From Solenopsis invicta (lineage: Eukaryota; Arthropoda; Insecta; Hymenoptera; Formicidae): a stretch of DNA of 64,000 nucleotides. Positions 10,927 through 22,362 of the stretch are shown here, one piece after another. The position numbers and the translations under genes are program-made. Each line of letters starts with the position of its first letter. Position 1 is the stretch's first letter. The stretch spans positions 24,946,346 to 25,010,345 of the forward strand of contig NC_052667.1 of the NCBI RefSeq assembly GCF_016802725.1. The letters run 5' to 3'. The notes under the pieces are model-generated. The model saw only the letters and a program-made list of their open reading frames with translations, did not search any database and had not been told where the DNA came from.

Positions 10927-11775
10927 CATTTAACATGTAATTACATGACTGACAGTGATGCGAGATTACCAAGAGATTTTGAAAATAAATTTAAGAGAAG
11001 ATTTCATGTAATTTAGAAATTTATTATATATTTGTTGTTAGTTTTATTGATGTGACGGTAATAATGAAAAAAAAAAGAATTAAAATAAGTATGCAACCTC
11101 CCCCTACGCGCACACGCATTAAATATTCTTTTTGTTACAGAAATGCCACTATATTATAAAAATCTAATAATTATTTCTAGCTATAAGACGCAATGTTAAA
11201 TTCTCGAGAACCGACTCTTTATAAGTATAAGGAGGCAATACATAAACTAACAACCAAGCAAAGTAAAAAATTAAAATGTGAAAACATCTCTTTTTACTCG
11301 CTCTTTAATTACCGGTACCCCTTTGGTAGTCGCAAAAATTTGATCAGAGTTGGCGATCTAATAGTACCTTGTCGGTGTCAATATGTAAGATCTACGCAGG
11401 ATTAATTTGTGATTTTTTATAATTAGAAGAGATTTTTATGGCATCGTTTGTTAGTATTTCACCTCCCAGCTATCTCAAACGCATTCTTTTTTCTCTTTTC
11501 AGTAAATTATAAATTATCTTTTGCTTTACCCAATAAACTTATAAAATGATTAGTAGAACTTTTTAGCTAACAAAAAATTAGAATTAGCTAACAAAGAATT
11601 AAGAAAGAATTGCGTTAATATTTACTGAGTTATTTAAAAAAAAAGTAGTATTCCATCACCCTCTTTATTTCTTTATATTTTTCGTAGTTTCTGATTAGTT
11701 GAACATTTCTATCACTAGTCTTATTACTATGCCCTTGCATTGTGCAAGGACCTCAATATTAGAAGCCTTCATATA
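10927..11775. other. Intergenic DNA between tandem genes, with decayed exon remnant
   Basis: No live gene is visible. At about 11141 a TTTTTGTTACAG acceptor is followed by AAATGCCACTATATTATAA, a decayed relative of the start of the zinc-finger exon that stops after eight codons. The following AAGACGC...AATACATAAACTAAC segment aligns with about 19880-19945 behind copy 2. The short frame 11193-11405 therefore lies in duplicated 3' flank and is not supported. Confidence 0.5.
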
Positions 11776-11935
11776 GCACTTTCGAATGCAGTGGATTTTG
11801 ACCCAATCCGAGTGAGGTTAATGACGTCACATGGTCTATTTTAGTTCTGACTGGATAATTCCAGCATATGGTGTATTAACTTGACTCGAGTTAGGTCTCA
11901 CTTTAAAACTCAGTGCACTCGAAAGCCATTATATC
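11773..11935. repeat. Palindromic MITE upstream of gene copy 2
   Basis: The left arm CACTTTCGAATGCAGTG...GAGTGAGGTTAA faces TTAACTTGACTCGAGTTAGG...CAGTGCACTCGAAAG, giving terminal inverted repeats of about 45-50 bp with mismatches. The centre contains TGACGTCA. I see no counterpart upstream of copy 1, so it probably inserted after duplication or was lost there. Confidence 0.6.
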
Positions 11936-11984
11936 ATTGAACAACATATTTCGCGCCAGGTTGATATAAACCATGTGAACGACG

Positions 11985-12545
11985 ATATTGGACACAATAG
12001 TTGAATAAGCGTCCTCTATTATTGGCGTATTCTTCCAGGTCATCCAATCAAACCTTTAGATTTAGAAGAATATACCAATAACAACCAGCGCTTACTCAAC
12101 TGTTGAGTCTGCTAAATACGTCCATTAACAGCGAGCGATTAGAACTGTTGAGTCCGCTGTGAATGTGTGCTCATTTTGATATCATTTTATCGAAGCGTTT
12201 GTCTATATTTGTCTGTCGTGAATAGAAGCATAGAGGTATCACAAGTCATAAGTGTTTGGCTGGTCACGTACGAAAGAAGAAAATCTTTAACGAGATTTGT
12301 ATGTACGAGAGAGATTAAATTACTAGGTACGTTTTTTCTTCTTTGGCGAGGAGAGGAAGACACGTTTATTCTAATTAAAAAAAACGCCGAGTATAATAAT
12401 AAAAGAGAGTATAATAATAAAAGATTGTATTTTGTCACGAAGTAATCTTTTCATTGGGAGAAAAAATAGATAATAGAATCGTTACGATGAAATTTTCAGG
12501 TTAAAAAAATCTGTGTGACTGGCTTCAGTCTTTATTCATTGTCTC
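11985..12545 (+). promoter_or_regulatory. Duplicated 5' flank of gene copy 2
   Basis: Homologous to about 1780-2640. It contains the paired hairpin (arms about 12021-12036 and 12063-12079, outer arms AGTTGAATAAGCG and CGCTTACTCAACT), then the GTCACGAAGTAATC...CATTGGG block preceding the ATG by about 100-150 bp. The shared block is the best candidate for promoter plus 5' UTR. Confidence 0.5.
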
Positions 12546-12588
12546 TATGCAGATCATTAAATCAAAGAATTAAATAACATCCCAAAAC

Positions 12589-15428
12589 ATGTCGAGACAA
12601 GAAATCGAGATGATTAACACACAGGCAAAACTCTACAGGAAAAGTAAGAGAATTAAATTAATTTGTCAATTATTTTATCTCATATTTTCTTTCACATGTG
12701 ATTGTTTTGCTAACAAAATTTTTATTTTCTAGAATATAAAGAATGGAAGAACAACAGCAATTATTTGACCAAGTTGCTATCAAAAGAAAAACAAAACAAT
12801 CAGGCATTACTCAAACAAAACATGGAGCTAATGGAACAAAATCAATACTTAAAACTAGTATGCAACAAACGAAATGTAAGCATTATTTGTATTATAAAAG
12901 AAGTATTATGGTAACTGTACCCTACATGACCAATCTAAGGTTTGCTTTGTTTCTAATTTTTTACTGATAATGAGTCCAAAATAAATTGAGCCAGATTCAA
13001 AGTTGGAAAAATTTTTAAACATTAATTACTAAAAGTGTTAGAAAAATAGATAATAAAGTGATCCAATATTACATTTATAGGTTTATTAACATATTGATAT
13101 ATTTATTGACATTAATATATAAGAGTACACAAAGAACTATTTTCGTCAACAATCTATTAAGTAAATAATTGCCTTATCTTAACTTTTTCTTTTGAAATCA
13201 TGGTTTATAAATTGAAATTCAGGATTAAAATTTATAATCTGAAGTAATAAAAAAGTACTAAAAAAAAATATTACAATCAATGTGTGCTCATTATTGATCA
13301 ATATTGATTCTAATTTACAAAAAGGTTTTTTTCTTTGATTATAAACAGGATGCTATAATAAAAATATAAATTAAATACTGCGTTGTAAAGTATAAATATG
13401 GAGCTACAATAATATGAACTATAGAGATTAATAATCATCACTAATTACAGAAAGCAATAATTTTTCCATGAAGTATTAGATCATGAGAAATATAATTAAG
13501 AAAATTCTAATTTGATCTCATTATCAACAGAATACACAAACTGAACAGTCAATTATTGCAAATAAGTCGTGTTAATAGCTTGTACTAATTTAATTCTCTA
13601 TATAACTCGTTATTGTTAAAAACAATAAGTAGGCTATTTTAAGTACTAGGCCACATAGGATACACTCACAAATGAATTATATCAACAAAAACTTGAAACT
13701 CTATAAAAAGATAAATTATTTTTTTTAATTTCAATGAGAAATGATAATGGAATCGATTCGACATCGAAATCATTTCGATGTCTATTTCATTATTATTTCT
13801 TGCTGGGTTGATATTAAATATGTATTAATATCAAATATACATATATATTATTTGTTTTTTATATTAAAAAAAAATTTTAACTTTTTTATTTTTGCCATGT
13901 ACAAGGTGTCTAGAAAATCGCCTGCAGTATTTCAAGAAATGATTCGGATTCCCCTCAAAAAGGAGAAAGAGCCATATAAACATAGAGTGGAAATAAATCG
14001 TTTCCATGTTATAGCCACTTTTATTTAAAAAAATCATAAATTATTTTTTATAATCCTAAATATAAATTAAATATACATTCATTGATTTTATTCAGTGTAT
14101 CTTGTTAGAATTCTTGCAATATATTTGTATATACATTTTGTATTGGAATGACATCTGATTTTAAATATCCCTTTTTTTTTAATTAAGAAAAAGGGAGAAT
14201 GGAGGCTAAATGGACTATCCTTCACATTATGCATCCTGGGTAACGCCAAAATAGTCCGAAATGAAGTTATTTATGTTAAAACACTATGAAATTATGATTA
14301 TTAATGATTATGAAAAATAAATTACAATTTTTTTTAACATAAGTGACTATAACTTGGAAATGACTTATTTCAGAATTCCTTATACCTTTTTCTTCTTTTT
14401 GGATCCCGAAGCACTTTCCGAAGTACTGTTGACGATTTTCTAAACACCCTGTACATCTCATATGAGTGGGATATAAGACATTTGTGTGAGATATACAGTG
14501 TGTACAGATGATATATGATAGATAATTTTACAAATGCTTACAAATATGATATAAAATGACATAATAACTTAGAAAATATGTTTGTAAAGTTTATTAGATT
14601 AAAGTTTATTAAATAAGAACGATGAATATATACGAAATATATACAATGAATATTGAAGAGGAATTGTAATGATGAAATAGCACATTTCGTATTTCCATCC
14701 ATTTGAATCCATTTAAATCCAAAAATACTCTAAAGCTCTAAAGTGTAAATTTAGATAAATTAAAGTGAATTACAATTTTCTATTCATTTGAATTTGGTTT
14801 TGTTTGCTGAGAATTCATTATTTGTTGCAGATTGTAATTTCTAGTGTACTGAATAACGCAAAAAAAGTACAGAAAATGTTAGGCACAATAACTGGATATG
14901 TAACAAATATTTCCATGTGCCAAAAGGAGCTTAATGCTTCCAATGCTGTGAACCTGTCATCTACTTCAATCGGTAAGACCTGTATTGATACTACTCTTCT
15001 AAATTCGAGGCTGTCTTTAGATTCCAAAGCACAGTGAGAGAGAGGGAGGAAAGCAGGCAGGGAGACTTCTTAGTGTATTTTTGTGGTGCATGTTTTTTAC
15101 AGTTCGGAACCCTTATTTTTTATTGAAAGTTATAGTCGTTATTAGCATTTAAGTATTAGCACTTAAGATGCTATGCAGAGGTTGCCCAATTAGATTTACA
15201 CCTTTTGCATTATGTGTATAAACTGGACACAAAAGAGATGTAAATCCTGTACAATTTCCATGTGGTACATTAGCTCTACATTTTATATTATATTTTATAT
15301 TATATGTAAAATAATTTGGACACATTTTACTAGGGTAAAATTATACAAAAGGTATAATAAACTTTTTCGAAGTCGAGGTCGCAAGACTATCATAATTTTT
15401 AGGGTAAATTCTAAGAAAAATTTTCGCC

Positions 15429-15468
<40 letters not shown>

Positions 15469-18400
15469 GTACTATTATACTTTGAATTTTTATTTACATT
15501 GGAATATATTTTAGAGAATAAATCGCCCAACAGAATATCGACAAAATTACCAGCCAAAAATGTAGTGAAACCTATGGTGAATGAGCACACTAAACCTATG
15601 ATTAATTTAACTCAGGTTAACATAGAAAATATTAATAATGTATCAAAACCATCAAAACTGAGTGATATAAAACAAGAAATAACTACACCTACTAGAAGTC
15701 CAAAAATTAACGAGACTAGATCACCAATTACTTCCTTATTCTCTACACCTCTAAATAATGTACGTATACATATATTTTCTATCACTGTCTTGAATATATA
15801 TTAGAAAAAAATTTCAAGGAATAATTTTAGTTGATAAAACAAGATGAAAATGAAAATAACAAAATACGACTAAGGCTTTGTTTATTAATTATAAATGTTT
15901 AAATATTCATGTACTTTAGATACTTTTATATAAATATTTAAGTATTCAGAATTACAAAATCGGAAATAACGAATTTCGATGGAGTAAGTATAATGTTTAA
16001 ACATCTGTGTTTTAGACTTTTTGTACATAAATATTTAAATCTTTGTAATTGTCAAATTTATCGTAATTTTGTAATTTTTTTCGTAATTCTTGATTTTTTA
16101 TTTTATCAGAATCACTCTTCAAATTTTATCCTACTTGTTGACGAATATTTTTTTTACTATCAAGTTATATGAATTTTAAAAAGAAATTTCTTTCAACAAA
16201 CATTTGTAAAAAGATAAAAATTTTTTTCTAAATGACGTAATTATTTCAGGAAAATGATGGTATGTACAGACTACTAGAAAGATTGACAATTTCACCTCAA
16301 GATGACAGTATTTGATTTTGAAGCGTAGATAATATATGTAACAATTAGTTAATATAATCATTAACATTTAGATACACTTACAGTGATGAACAAACAAACA
16401 TTAAAAAGAAAAGGGGAAAATACTCATCAAAAACAATTGTCAGTATCTGACAATGCTGAAACTCCATCAAGTGCGAAGCATGTCAAAGTGGTACAATACA
16501 ACAAGGAAAGAATATTCCTAAATTAGAATTTTAGTAAAGTTGTAGTACATTTTACTAAAATTATAAAAATAAAATTCTTTAATGCACCACGTATTAATGT
16601 TTAAATTGTAATATTGTATTATTATTCTCCATAGATAATTAATGTCGCAAAGGAGGAGAGTGATAATAACGTACCTCATGATCTGTCAGACAAAATAAAG
16701 GTGAAATCGCAGTCTGATAACAAGGAGAATAAAACGCACGCAGACGCATCGAAAAAAGATAACGTAGATATAAATAATAAAGTCTCTAATAAAGATTTTA
16801 GTTGGAATGCAAGTATGACGAAAAAATCGAAGCTGTTGCAAAATAATACCCAAAAGGAGGAAAAAGGTTCACAGGAAGACCCAAAGTCGCTGCTCAACAA
16901 TATCGTGCCATCGCAGGATGAGCTAGAAAAACTCGACTCTAACGTTATGAAAAGCAACAAAGAGATATCGAAAGCTACAGATACTCTATCGTCGGAGAAA
17001 GACGCAGCATCCATTGCGGATGGTTACGAATCTAATTCTTATCACAAAGCGGAGATTAGTATTGGCGATCAACTTCCGGCAGCGACTGCATCCAATTATA
17101 AAAGAAGTTTAGATGGCGAAGATGTCGCTGTTAAGAAAAAAAATGTATTTAATAATAAAATACGTAAATATTTAAATATTTAGAATTATAAAATCAAGAA
17201 TAACAAACTTTTTCGATGGAGGTTTTGTTTCTTAATTATAATGTTTAAATATCCACATTTTAAACATTTTTTACGTAAATATTGAAATCTTTATAATTAT
17301 AAAATAAATTTATCGTAATTTGTAATTTTTTATTTTATTAAAACCATTCTTCAAATTTTCTTTTGTTACTGAACACCTTGTACCAAATTATATAAATTTA
17401 AAAGAAAAATTTTTTATAAATGATAAATGTTTCAGGAAAAAAATCGTACTCAGAGTCTGCCAGCAACATTGATAACTTCATCACCCCAAGATAACGGTAT
17501 ATTTGATTTTTGAGCGTAATATATCAATTAGTTAATATAATCATTAACATTTAATACATTTACAGCGACGGACAAACAAGAATTAAAAAGAAAGAGGATA
17601 CGCTGCTTTTCAAGACGGTTGTCATTATCTTTATTGCCATTGCGAAAGAGACTGCGTGAAACTTCGTCAAGTGTAGAACATATTGAAGTAAGGAGTACTA
17701 CAATAAAATTTAAAGCTTTCTCTAAATTATTGCACAAGTCGCAATTTATTAGTATTAGGAATGCCACTTTATTCATATGATATAGAAAAATAATATGTCT
17801 AATATGACTTGTCTTTTAAATGTTGTATACGCGCAGATTTTTTTTAGAATTTATGTTGTCTCCTGATTACCGTAATCACGATAATCAGGAGACAGCATAA
17901 ATATTGAAGAATTTTAAAGCTATAATAAATTTTATTAAAGTTATAAAAATGAAATTTTTTAAAGTATGATGTTTAAACTATTATTATTGTATTATTATTC
18001 TCCATAGGTAATTGACATTGAAAATGATGATGACACACCTCACGAGCTATCAGAGAGAATAAATGCGGAATCGCAGTCTGTTAATGAAGAGAATAAAATG
18101 CACGCAGAAAGGGAGGAAAAAGGTCCACAGGAAGGCCCAAAGCTGTTCAACAAAACTACGCCATCACAGGAATATACTGAAGTAAGTGATACTATAAAAT
18201 TTAAGGTTTTCTCTATATTTTTGCAGTAGTCGCAATTTATTAGTACTAGGAATGCCACTTTCCATATGATATAGAACAATAATATGTTTAATATGACTTT
18301 TGCTTTTTAAAATGTTGCATGTGCAAAGGAAATTTTATAAAATTTATGTTTATAATCTTGGTAATCGTGGGGCAGCATAGATATTGAAGAATTTTAATAA

Positions 18401-19111
18401 AGTTATAATCAATTTTATTAAAGTTATGAAAATGAAATTCCACAGGAAAGCCCAAAGTCGTTCAACAAGACTATGCCATCACAGAATAATGAGCCAGAGA
18501 AACTAGAATCTAACGTTATCAAAGGTAACAAAGAAATATCGAAAGCTACTGATATGCCACTGTCAAAACAAAATGCGGCGCCCATTGCCGATGGTTCTGG
18601 TTCTGACTCTAACTCTTCTTGTCACAAAGCGGACATTAATATTGGCAAGCTACTTTCGATAGCGATCGCGGCCAATCGTGAAAGGAGTTCAAATAGCGAA
18701 GATTCCGTTATTCAAATCGAAAGTGACACCGAGTTAATGATACCGAAGGATACGAACATTAATGTGCCGAATCAAAGCTCGAACGAATCTGACTACTGTA
18801 ATACCATGGTAAAACTGCCGTTAAATTTATTTAATGAGTTCAAGAGAACGTCGATACCGTATAAGGCAAAGCATTCTAGTGAAAGCGTTAAGGAATTGAA
18901 TACGAAAGTGCAAGTGAGTTTCGCGGGAAATTCTTCGACAATTAGTGCAGTCGAACCGAGAAATACTCAAGAAAACAATCGAGACTTAAGCGTGGTGAAA
19001 GTTGAATCGAAGGAGCTTGATGAGTCACATGTTAAGCCAAGAACGTCATCCAACGATACTTCTACTAATAATCTCACGTACGTAAAATTACAAATTATTA
19101 GAAGTCAATAA
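12589..19111 (+). CDS. Tandem gene copy 2: coiled-coil protein, shortened paralogue of copy 1
   Basis: Proposed exons: 12589-12643, 12733-12875, 14831-14972, 15515-15759, 16250-16307, 16384-16487 (or 16490), 16635-17144, 17436-17496, 17566-17687, 18008-18181, 18446-19111. Phases agree throughout and the sum is 2280 nt (759 aa plus stop). The N-terminal coiled coil (SKEKQNNQ, LMEQNQYLK) matches copy 1. Compared with copy 1 it has one 46-residue repeat unit instead of seven, a one-codon-shorter exon 5, a weak donor at exon 6, a split exon 10/11, and no zinc finger; it stops in RSQ. An alternative last junction (donor at 19078, acceptor before 19155) would give a different short C-terminus ending at 19212. 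All frames remain open, which suggests it is still a gene rather than a pseudogene. The shugoshin-like label is tentative. Confidence 0.62.
13900..14453. mobile_element. TIR element flanked by TA, in intron 2 of copy 2
   Basis: The left end TACAAGGTGTCTAGAAAATC is mirrored by GATTTTCTAAACACCCTGTA at the right end. The inverted similarity continues about 150 bp inward (TTTCCATGTTATAGCCACTT against AAGTGACTATAACTTGGAAA). Flanking TA dinucleotides fit Tc1/mariner-type target duplication. No transposase frame is visible; the frames at 13741-14028 (+) and 14276-14461 (-) are the two arms read outward-in. Copy 1 intron 2 lacks it, so it inserted after the gene duplication. Confidence 0.85.
14640..14815. 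repeat. MITE copy (AGCAAACG family) in intron 2 of copy 2
   Basis: Equivalent to about 4290-4515 in copy 1, sharing CATTTCGTATTT, CCATTTGAATCC, CATTTAAATCC and TCTATTCATTTGAATTTGG. The left part is missing. Its shared position shows it predates duplication. Confidence 0.6.
15432..15465. repeat. (TA)n microsatellite before exon 4 of copy 2
   Basis: TA dinucleotide run of about 33 bp, roughly 50 nt upstream of the exon 4 acceptor. Copy 1 has no comparable run at this spot. Confidence 0.95.
16635..17144 (+). CDS. Copy 2 exon 7
   Basis: Homologous to copy 1 exon 7 but 170 codons instead of 444. The first residues (IINVAKEESDNN) have lost the Asp-Leu/Ile-Thr core seen in copy 1, so the SUMO-interacting-motif-like patch looks degraded. 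One repeat unit remains (about 16867-17004), followed by DTLSSEKDAASIADGYESNS and the AEISIGDQLPAATASNYKR tail. The donor is AAT|GTATTT. Confidence 0.68.
17851..17900. repeat. Short near-perfect hairpin in intron 9 of copy 2
   Basis: TTATGTTGTCTCCTGATTA (17851-17869) pairs with TAATCAGGAGACAGCATAA (17882-17900) at 18 of 19 positions around a 12-nt loop. It resembles the end of the intronic CATGGGACA-type repeat seen near 10230, 18360 and 19504. Confidence 0.85.
18446..19111 (+). CDS. Copy 2 exon 11: 3' coding exon with a new acceptor inside former coding DNA
   Basis: The acceptor CCACAG|GAA corresponds to CCACAGGAG within the coding exon 10 of copy 1 (GPQE...), so former coding sequence now serves as the splice site. 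The upstream 250 bp (18182-18440) resembles intron 9, not intron 10. The exon encodes KADINIGKLLSIAIAANRER and VIQIESDTEL, as in copy 1, then ends in RSQ at 19111. The polypyrimidine tract is poor, so an unspliced or non-functional 3' end is possible. Confidence 0.55.
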   Translation, partial: ESPKSFNKTMPSQNNEPEKLESNVIKGNKEISKATDMPLSKQNAAPIADGSGSDSNSSCHKADINIGKLLSIAIAANRERSSNSEDSVIQIESDTELMIPKDTNINVPNQSSNESDYCNTMVKLPLNLFNEFKRTSIPYKAKHSSESVKELNTKVQVSFAGNSSTISAVEPRNTQENNRDLSVVKVESKELDESHVKPRTSSNDTSTNNLTYVKLQIIRSQ

Positions 19112-19985
19112 GACTTTTTCTCTTGTAAATCTATACTTTTTTATATCCTGGTAGAAAGGACATGTTCAATAAAAATGACAATCGAGACTTGAAAGAATTT
19201 CAATTGAATTAAGTAAAAATTTTGCTCTTAGACCGAAATACTCAAGAGAGAATTGACCCCTAAAATCATAGTAATTATCGGATAATTAAAAATTTCGAAG
19301 AATTTAAACAAAATTTTAGTGAAATTAAGTAAAATTTTACTAAAACGATGTTTATTAACAGAAAAATCTGGAATTTTCAGGAATTTTGTCTTATTTTCGA
19401 AAATTATGGATTTCTATAGGATTTTATTAGTCTTTAGAAAATTTTAAAAAGTTTACATTTGAATCCTATATTTTTTTTTTTTTATAAAATCGTTTTTTTT
19501 TATCGTGGGACAACATGAATTTGAGAGAATTTTACTACACTTTTAGTAAAATGTAACTAAAATTTAATAAAATATTTTGTGAAATTTTCTAAGTTCATAT
19601 TGTCCCATGATTACCATGATTTTGAGGATAAATTCTAAAAGGAAATTCTCTCCATGTAATTAAAAAATGTATTGCATTTCATTGTTGTAGTTTTATTAAG
19701 GATGGAGAGGATGAAGAAAAGATAATAAGTAGGAGATTGACAGTAAAACAAAGTAAGAATCATAAGTATAAATACACACACGCACGCTCCCGGACACTCA
19801 AACACATTGTTTAAATATTATTCTTTTTGTTATAGTAAAGCAGTTATTGTAAGAAGCTACTAAGTGCTTCTAGCTAAGTGCTTCACATCATATTCTCTAA
19901 AACCGTTTGTTCATGTAAGCATAAGAATACAATACATACACTAATACTCTAATATGCCTAATTAATTAAACTTTCTTTATACATG
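19112..19985. other. 3' flank of gene copy 2 with decayed zinc-finger exon
   Basis: The segment 19140-19330 aligns with the last intron of copy 1. At about 19835, TTTTTGTTATAG is followed by TAAAGCAGTTATTGTAAG, the equivalent of the zinc-finger exon start but with immediate stops and no zinc ligands. AATAAA occurs at 19168-19173. Confidence 0.55.
19504..19607. repeat. Small palindromic MITE
   Basis: GTGGGACAACATGAATTTG at the left end mirrors AAGTTCATATTGTCCCA at the right; inner AGAGAATTTTACTA pairs loosely with AAATTTTCT. The element is about 104 bp. One-ended relatives occur in introns of both tandem genes near 6870, 9085, 10230 and 18360. Confidence 0.65.
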
Positions 19986-19989
19986 TAAT

Positions 19990-20471
19990 CCAATAAAATT
20001 TTAAGTGTCATGAAAGGTTTAAGGACTACGTTCTTTGTTTTGCAAAGATACGCGTCTGTGCGTCCAGAAAGAAAGAGAAAGCAAGAGTAAAGATATAGAT
20101 ACAGAAAGGAGGATCACAAAAGCGACACGTGCACGATTGCAGGGCGGGGCTGTACAATTATCGATCGCTATCATTTCTGCTTTTGTAATGGATAGAAATG
20201 CAGTTACAGTTCCTCCCCTTACGTTTTTCGAGCTAACCCTCTCGCACCCTCCCAGGACGAGGCTCTTTTCATCGACAAAGTCCGGTCTTTCTAGTGCCAT
20301 AAGTAGTATTTCTCATGCGAAAGTTACGAGCCGAAGGTCAGACTTTTTTTTAGGGTATTTGCAGCTTAACCGGTTCGTTAAATTCGTAAAATCGATCCAG
20401 AAACTCATCGGTATATGCTACACATATTTACTCGAGAAGACGCGCCACTGTGGCTGCAGCTGCAGTCACGA
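19990..20471. repeat. Duplicated flank block A (right copy)
   Basis: Direct-orientation relative of 1090-1597 (see that entry for landmarks). GC content is raised compared with the surroundings. The frames at 20019-20300 (-) and 20035-20523 (+) overlap each other, and the left copy carries stops in the same frames, so coding is unlikely. Confidence 0.75.
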
Positions 20472-20713
20472 GATGTCGAACGGCGGCCTTCTTCCCGCGA
20501 GTGTTCATCGCGTGCCAAATTAAACGATCTTTACGGAGAATCGCACTGACGCGCATTAATCGCACGACGTGGGCGAAATGCAGATCGCGCGGATATTCTA
20601 ATCTTGGATCATCGCATTTCAGTCTTCTGCATGAAGCTCCATGACTGATGATTTACACTCGCTCATTTCTTAAGAATCCAATTTACAGGTGTGTATGAAA
20701 TATAATAATCAAG
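20472..20713. other. GC-richer unique stretch beyond block A
   Basis: Contains GTCGAACGGCGGCC, CGCACTGACGCGCATTAATCG and other CpG-rich words. It could be promoter or conserved non-coding DNA; no splice-supported exon was found. Confidence 0.3.
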
Positions 20714-21175
20714 GTTGGGTAGTATTCAGTTAAAATTAAAAATTGAGCAATAATGTAAAAAGGTTGATAACTTTTAACTTAATATAGTTAATTTCAAATT
20801 AATGAATAAATTCTTTTACTTTAATTCGTTTTTTAATCATATAAAATTTAAGCTATTAATTTTTTTCTAAGTTAAAAATTTATGAAAATATTGTTAAAAA
20901 GTACATTTTTATATAAAAAAGATTCCTATTTTATGCAAACTTAATTTACAAATAAAATATTTAATTCATTTAATTATCCATATTGTAATTTGTTTTTTGG
21001 AATATTTAATTTTTAAAAATAATATAATTTAATATATTTTTTTTAAATTAATTTTTAGTTTTAATTACGTAAATTTTATCTTTACATAGCTTTTTTGTTC
21101 ATATAACTTTCAACGTAACTAAATTAATTTATTAACTTCAACTTTAATTTAGTTAAAAAAATATTAACTTGTCTC
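20714..21175. repeat. AT-rich TTAACTT-type palindromic MITE, copy b
   Basis: Starts CAAGGTTGGGTAGTATTCAG and ends TATTAACTTGTCTCTATTTC, with TTAACTT/AAGTTAA words throughout. Boundaries are approximate. Confidence 0.6.
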
Positions 21176-22124
21176 TATTTCAATAATATTTATTAAAAAA
21201 TTATTTATATTAAAAAAAATCTAAAAGTATATAATAATAAGTAAAATATATAAATCAATAAAATTGAATTTAAAAAAAATAAGGAAAAATTGTCGCGATA
21301 AAAACGTTATGGAAATTCGAAAATTTAAAGTCTTTTTTTTAATTCTCCTTGAAAGTAATATTTGAAGCCTTTATAGTTATTATAATTATTATTATTGGTG
21401 TAACAGCTGTAGAAGTTATAAAGTCTTCGAAAGTTTCATGAATCATCGTCGCCAGCAAACAGTGACGGAATGCTAAATATTGATATCCGTTCCAACTATC
21501 GTATGTCAAACGATAAGATTTTGTGCTGGTGGTATGAGTCAAATACCTATAAAGATATGTTTTTAATAAAATACCTATAAAAATATGTCACTCAAATGTA
21601 TTTTTAACATATGATGCCTCAAAATTATTTTCTTCAAATGCTAAATAATAAAAAAATACATTGTATAAAAATTATAAATAAATAAATAGAAATATGTAAG
21701 TGCGAAACCGGTCAGAAATTACATGAAAAAAAAATTTACCGGATTATTTTCCCAAAATTTGTCATTAAATTACTTTTACTATATAAATTATTTTTTAAGT
21801 TATATGAATACATACGAAATTTTTTAAATATAAAATTCATCGAAATCTATTTTAATGCTATTGCAATGCCGTGCTTTCTAAATCTAAATTAGATTTGAAA
21901 CTGATTTGCAGTGCTATACCTATAACTGTGATCATTAATGATTATTCGCTATTTTTCAGTGAATAATTCTGCTTAAGAAGGAGGCATTCTCACTGATCGG
22001 AATCAATGTATTGTTAAGACAGTGTATGTAGCATTGATTGATACAATCATAAATACAGCATTGAAATGACAGACTATTATATTTACTGTTTAATGAATAA
22101 TACATTAATTTTAATTTAGAGAGT
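21176..22124. other. AT-rich non-coding stretch
   Basis: No exon, RNA gene or clear repeat pair could be supported. The short minus frame at 21339-21542 has no recognisable motif. Confidence 0.4.
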
Positions 22125-22362
22125 GCACGAAAAGAATAATTTTATCGTAATATCTAACAATTTAACTGAATATAGATCAGAATATAATTTTATGCTTTTC
22201 TATCAAAATAATTTATGTAGAACATTCAAGCGTGATAATACTGCAAAAAGGATTGACATTCTATTATAGCAACCAGTTTAAACGTCCAACATAATTTTTT
22301 AACTTTGTTCAACACAATTATTTTCAGATCTGAATTTCAGCAAAATTATTTTTCCCGTATAC
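22125..22362. repeat. CACGGAAAGAAC-type MITE, copy a
   Basis: The left part reads GCACGAAAAGAATAATTTTA...GATCAGAATATAATTTTATG, the middle CTATCAAAATAATTTATGTAG, and the right part ATTATTTTCAGATCTGAATT...ATTATTTTTCCCGTATACTG. Length and internal order match the copies at 25890 and 63055; this copy is the most diverged. Confidence 0.65.

Noticed and set aside
20035..20523. 162-codon frame in right block A
   Set aside because: The homologous left block does not preserve the frame, and an overlapping minus frame exists.
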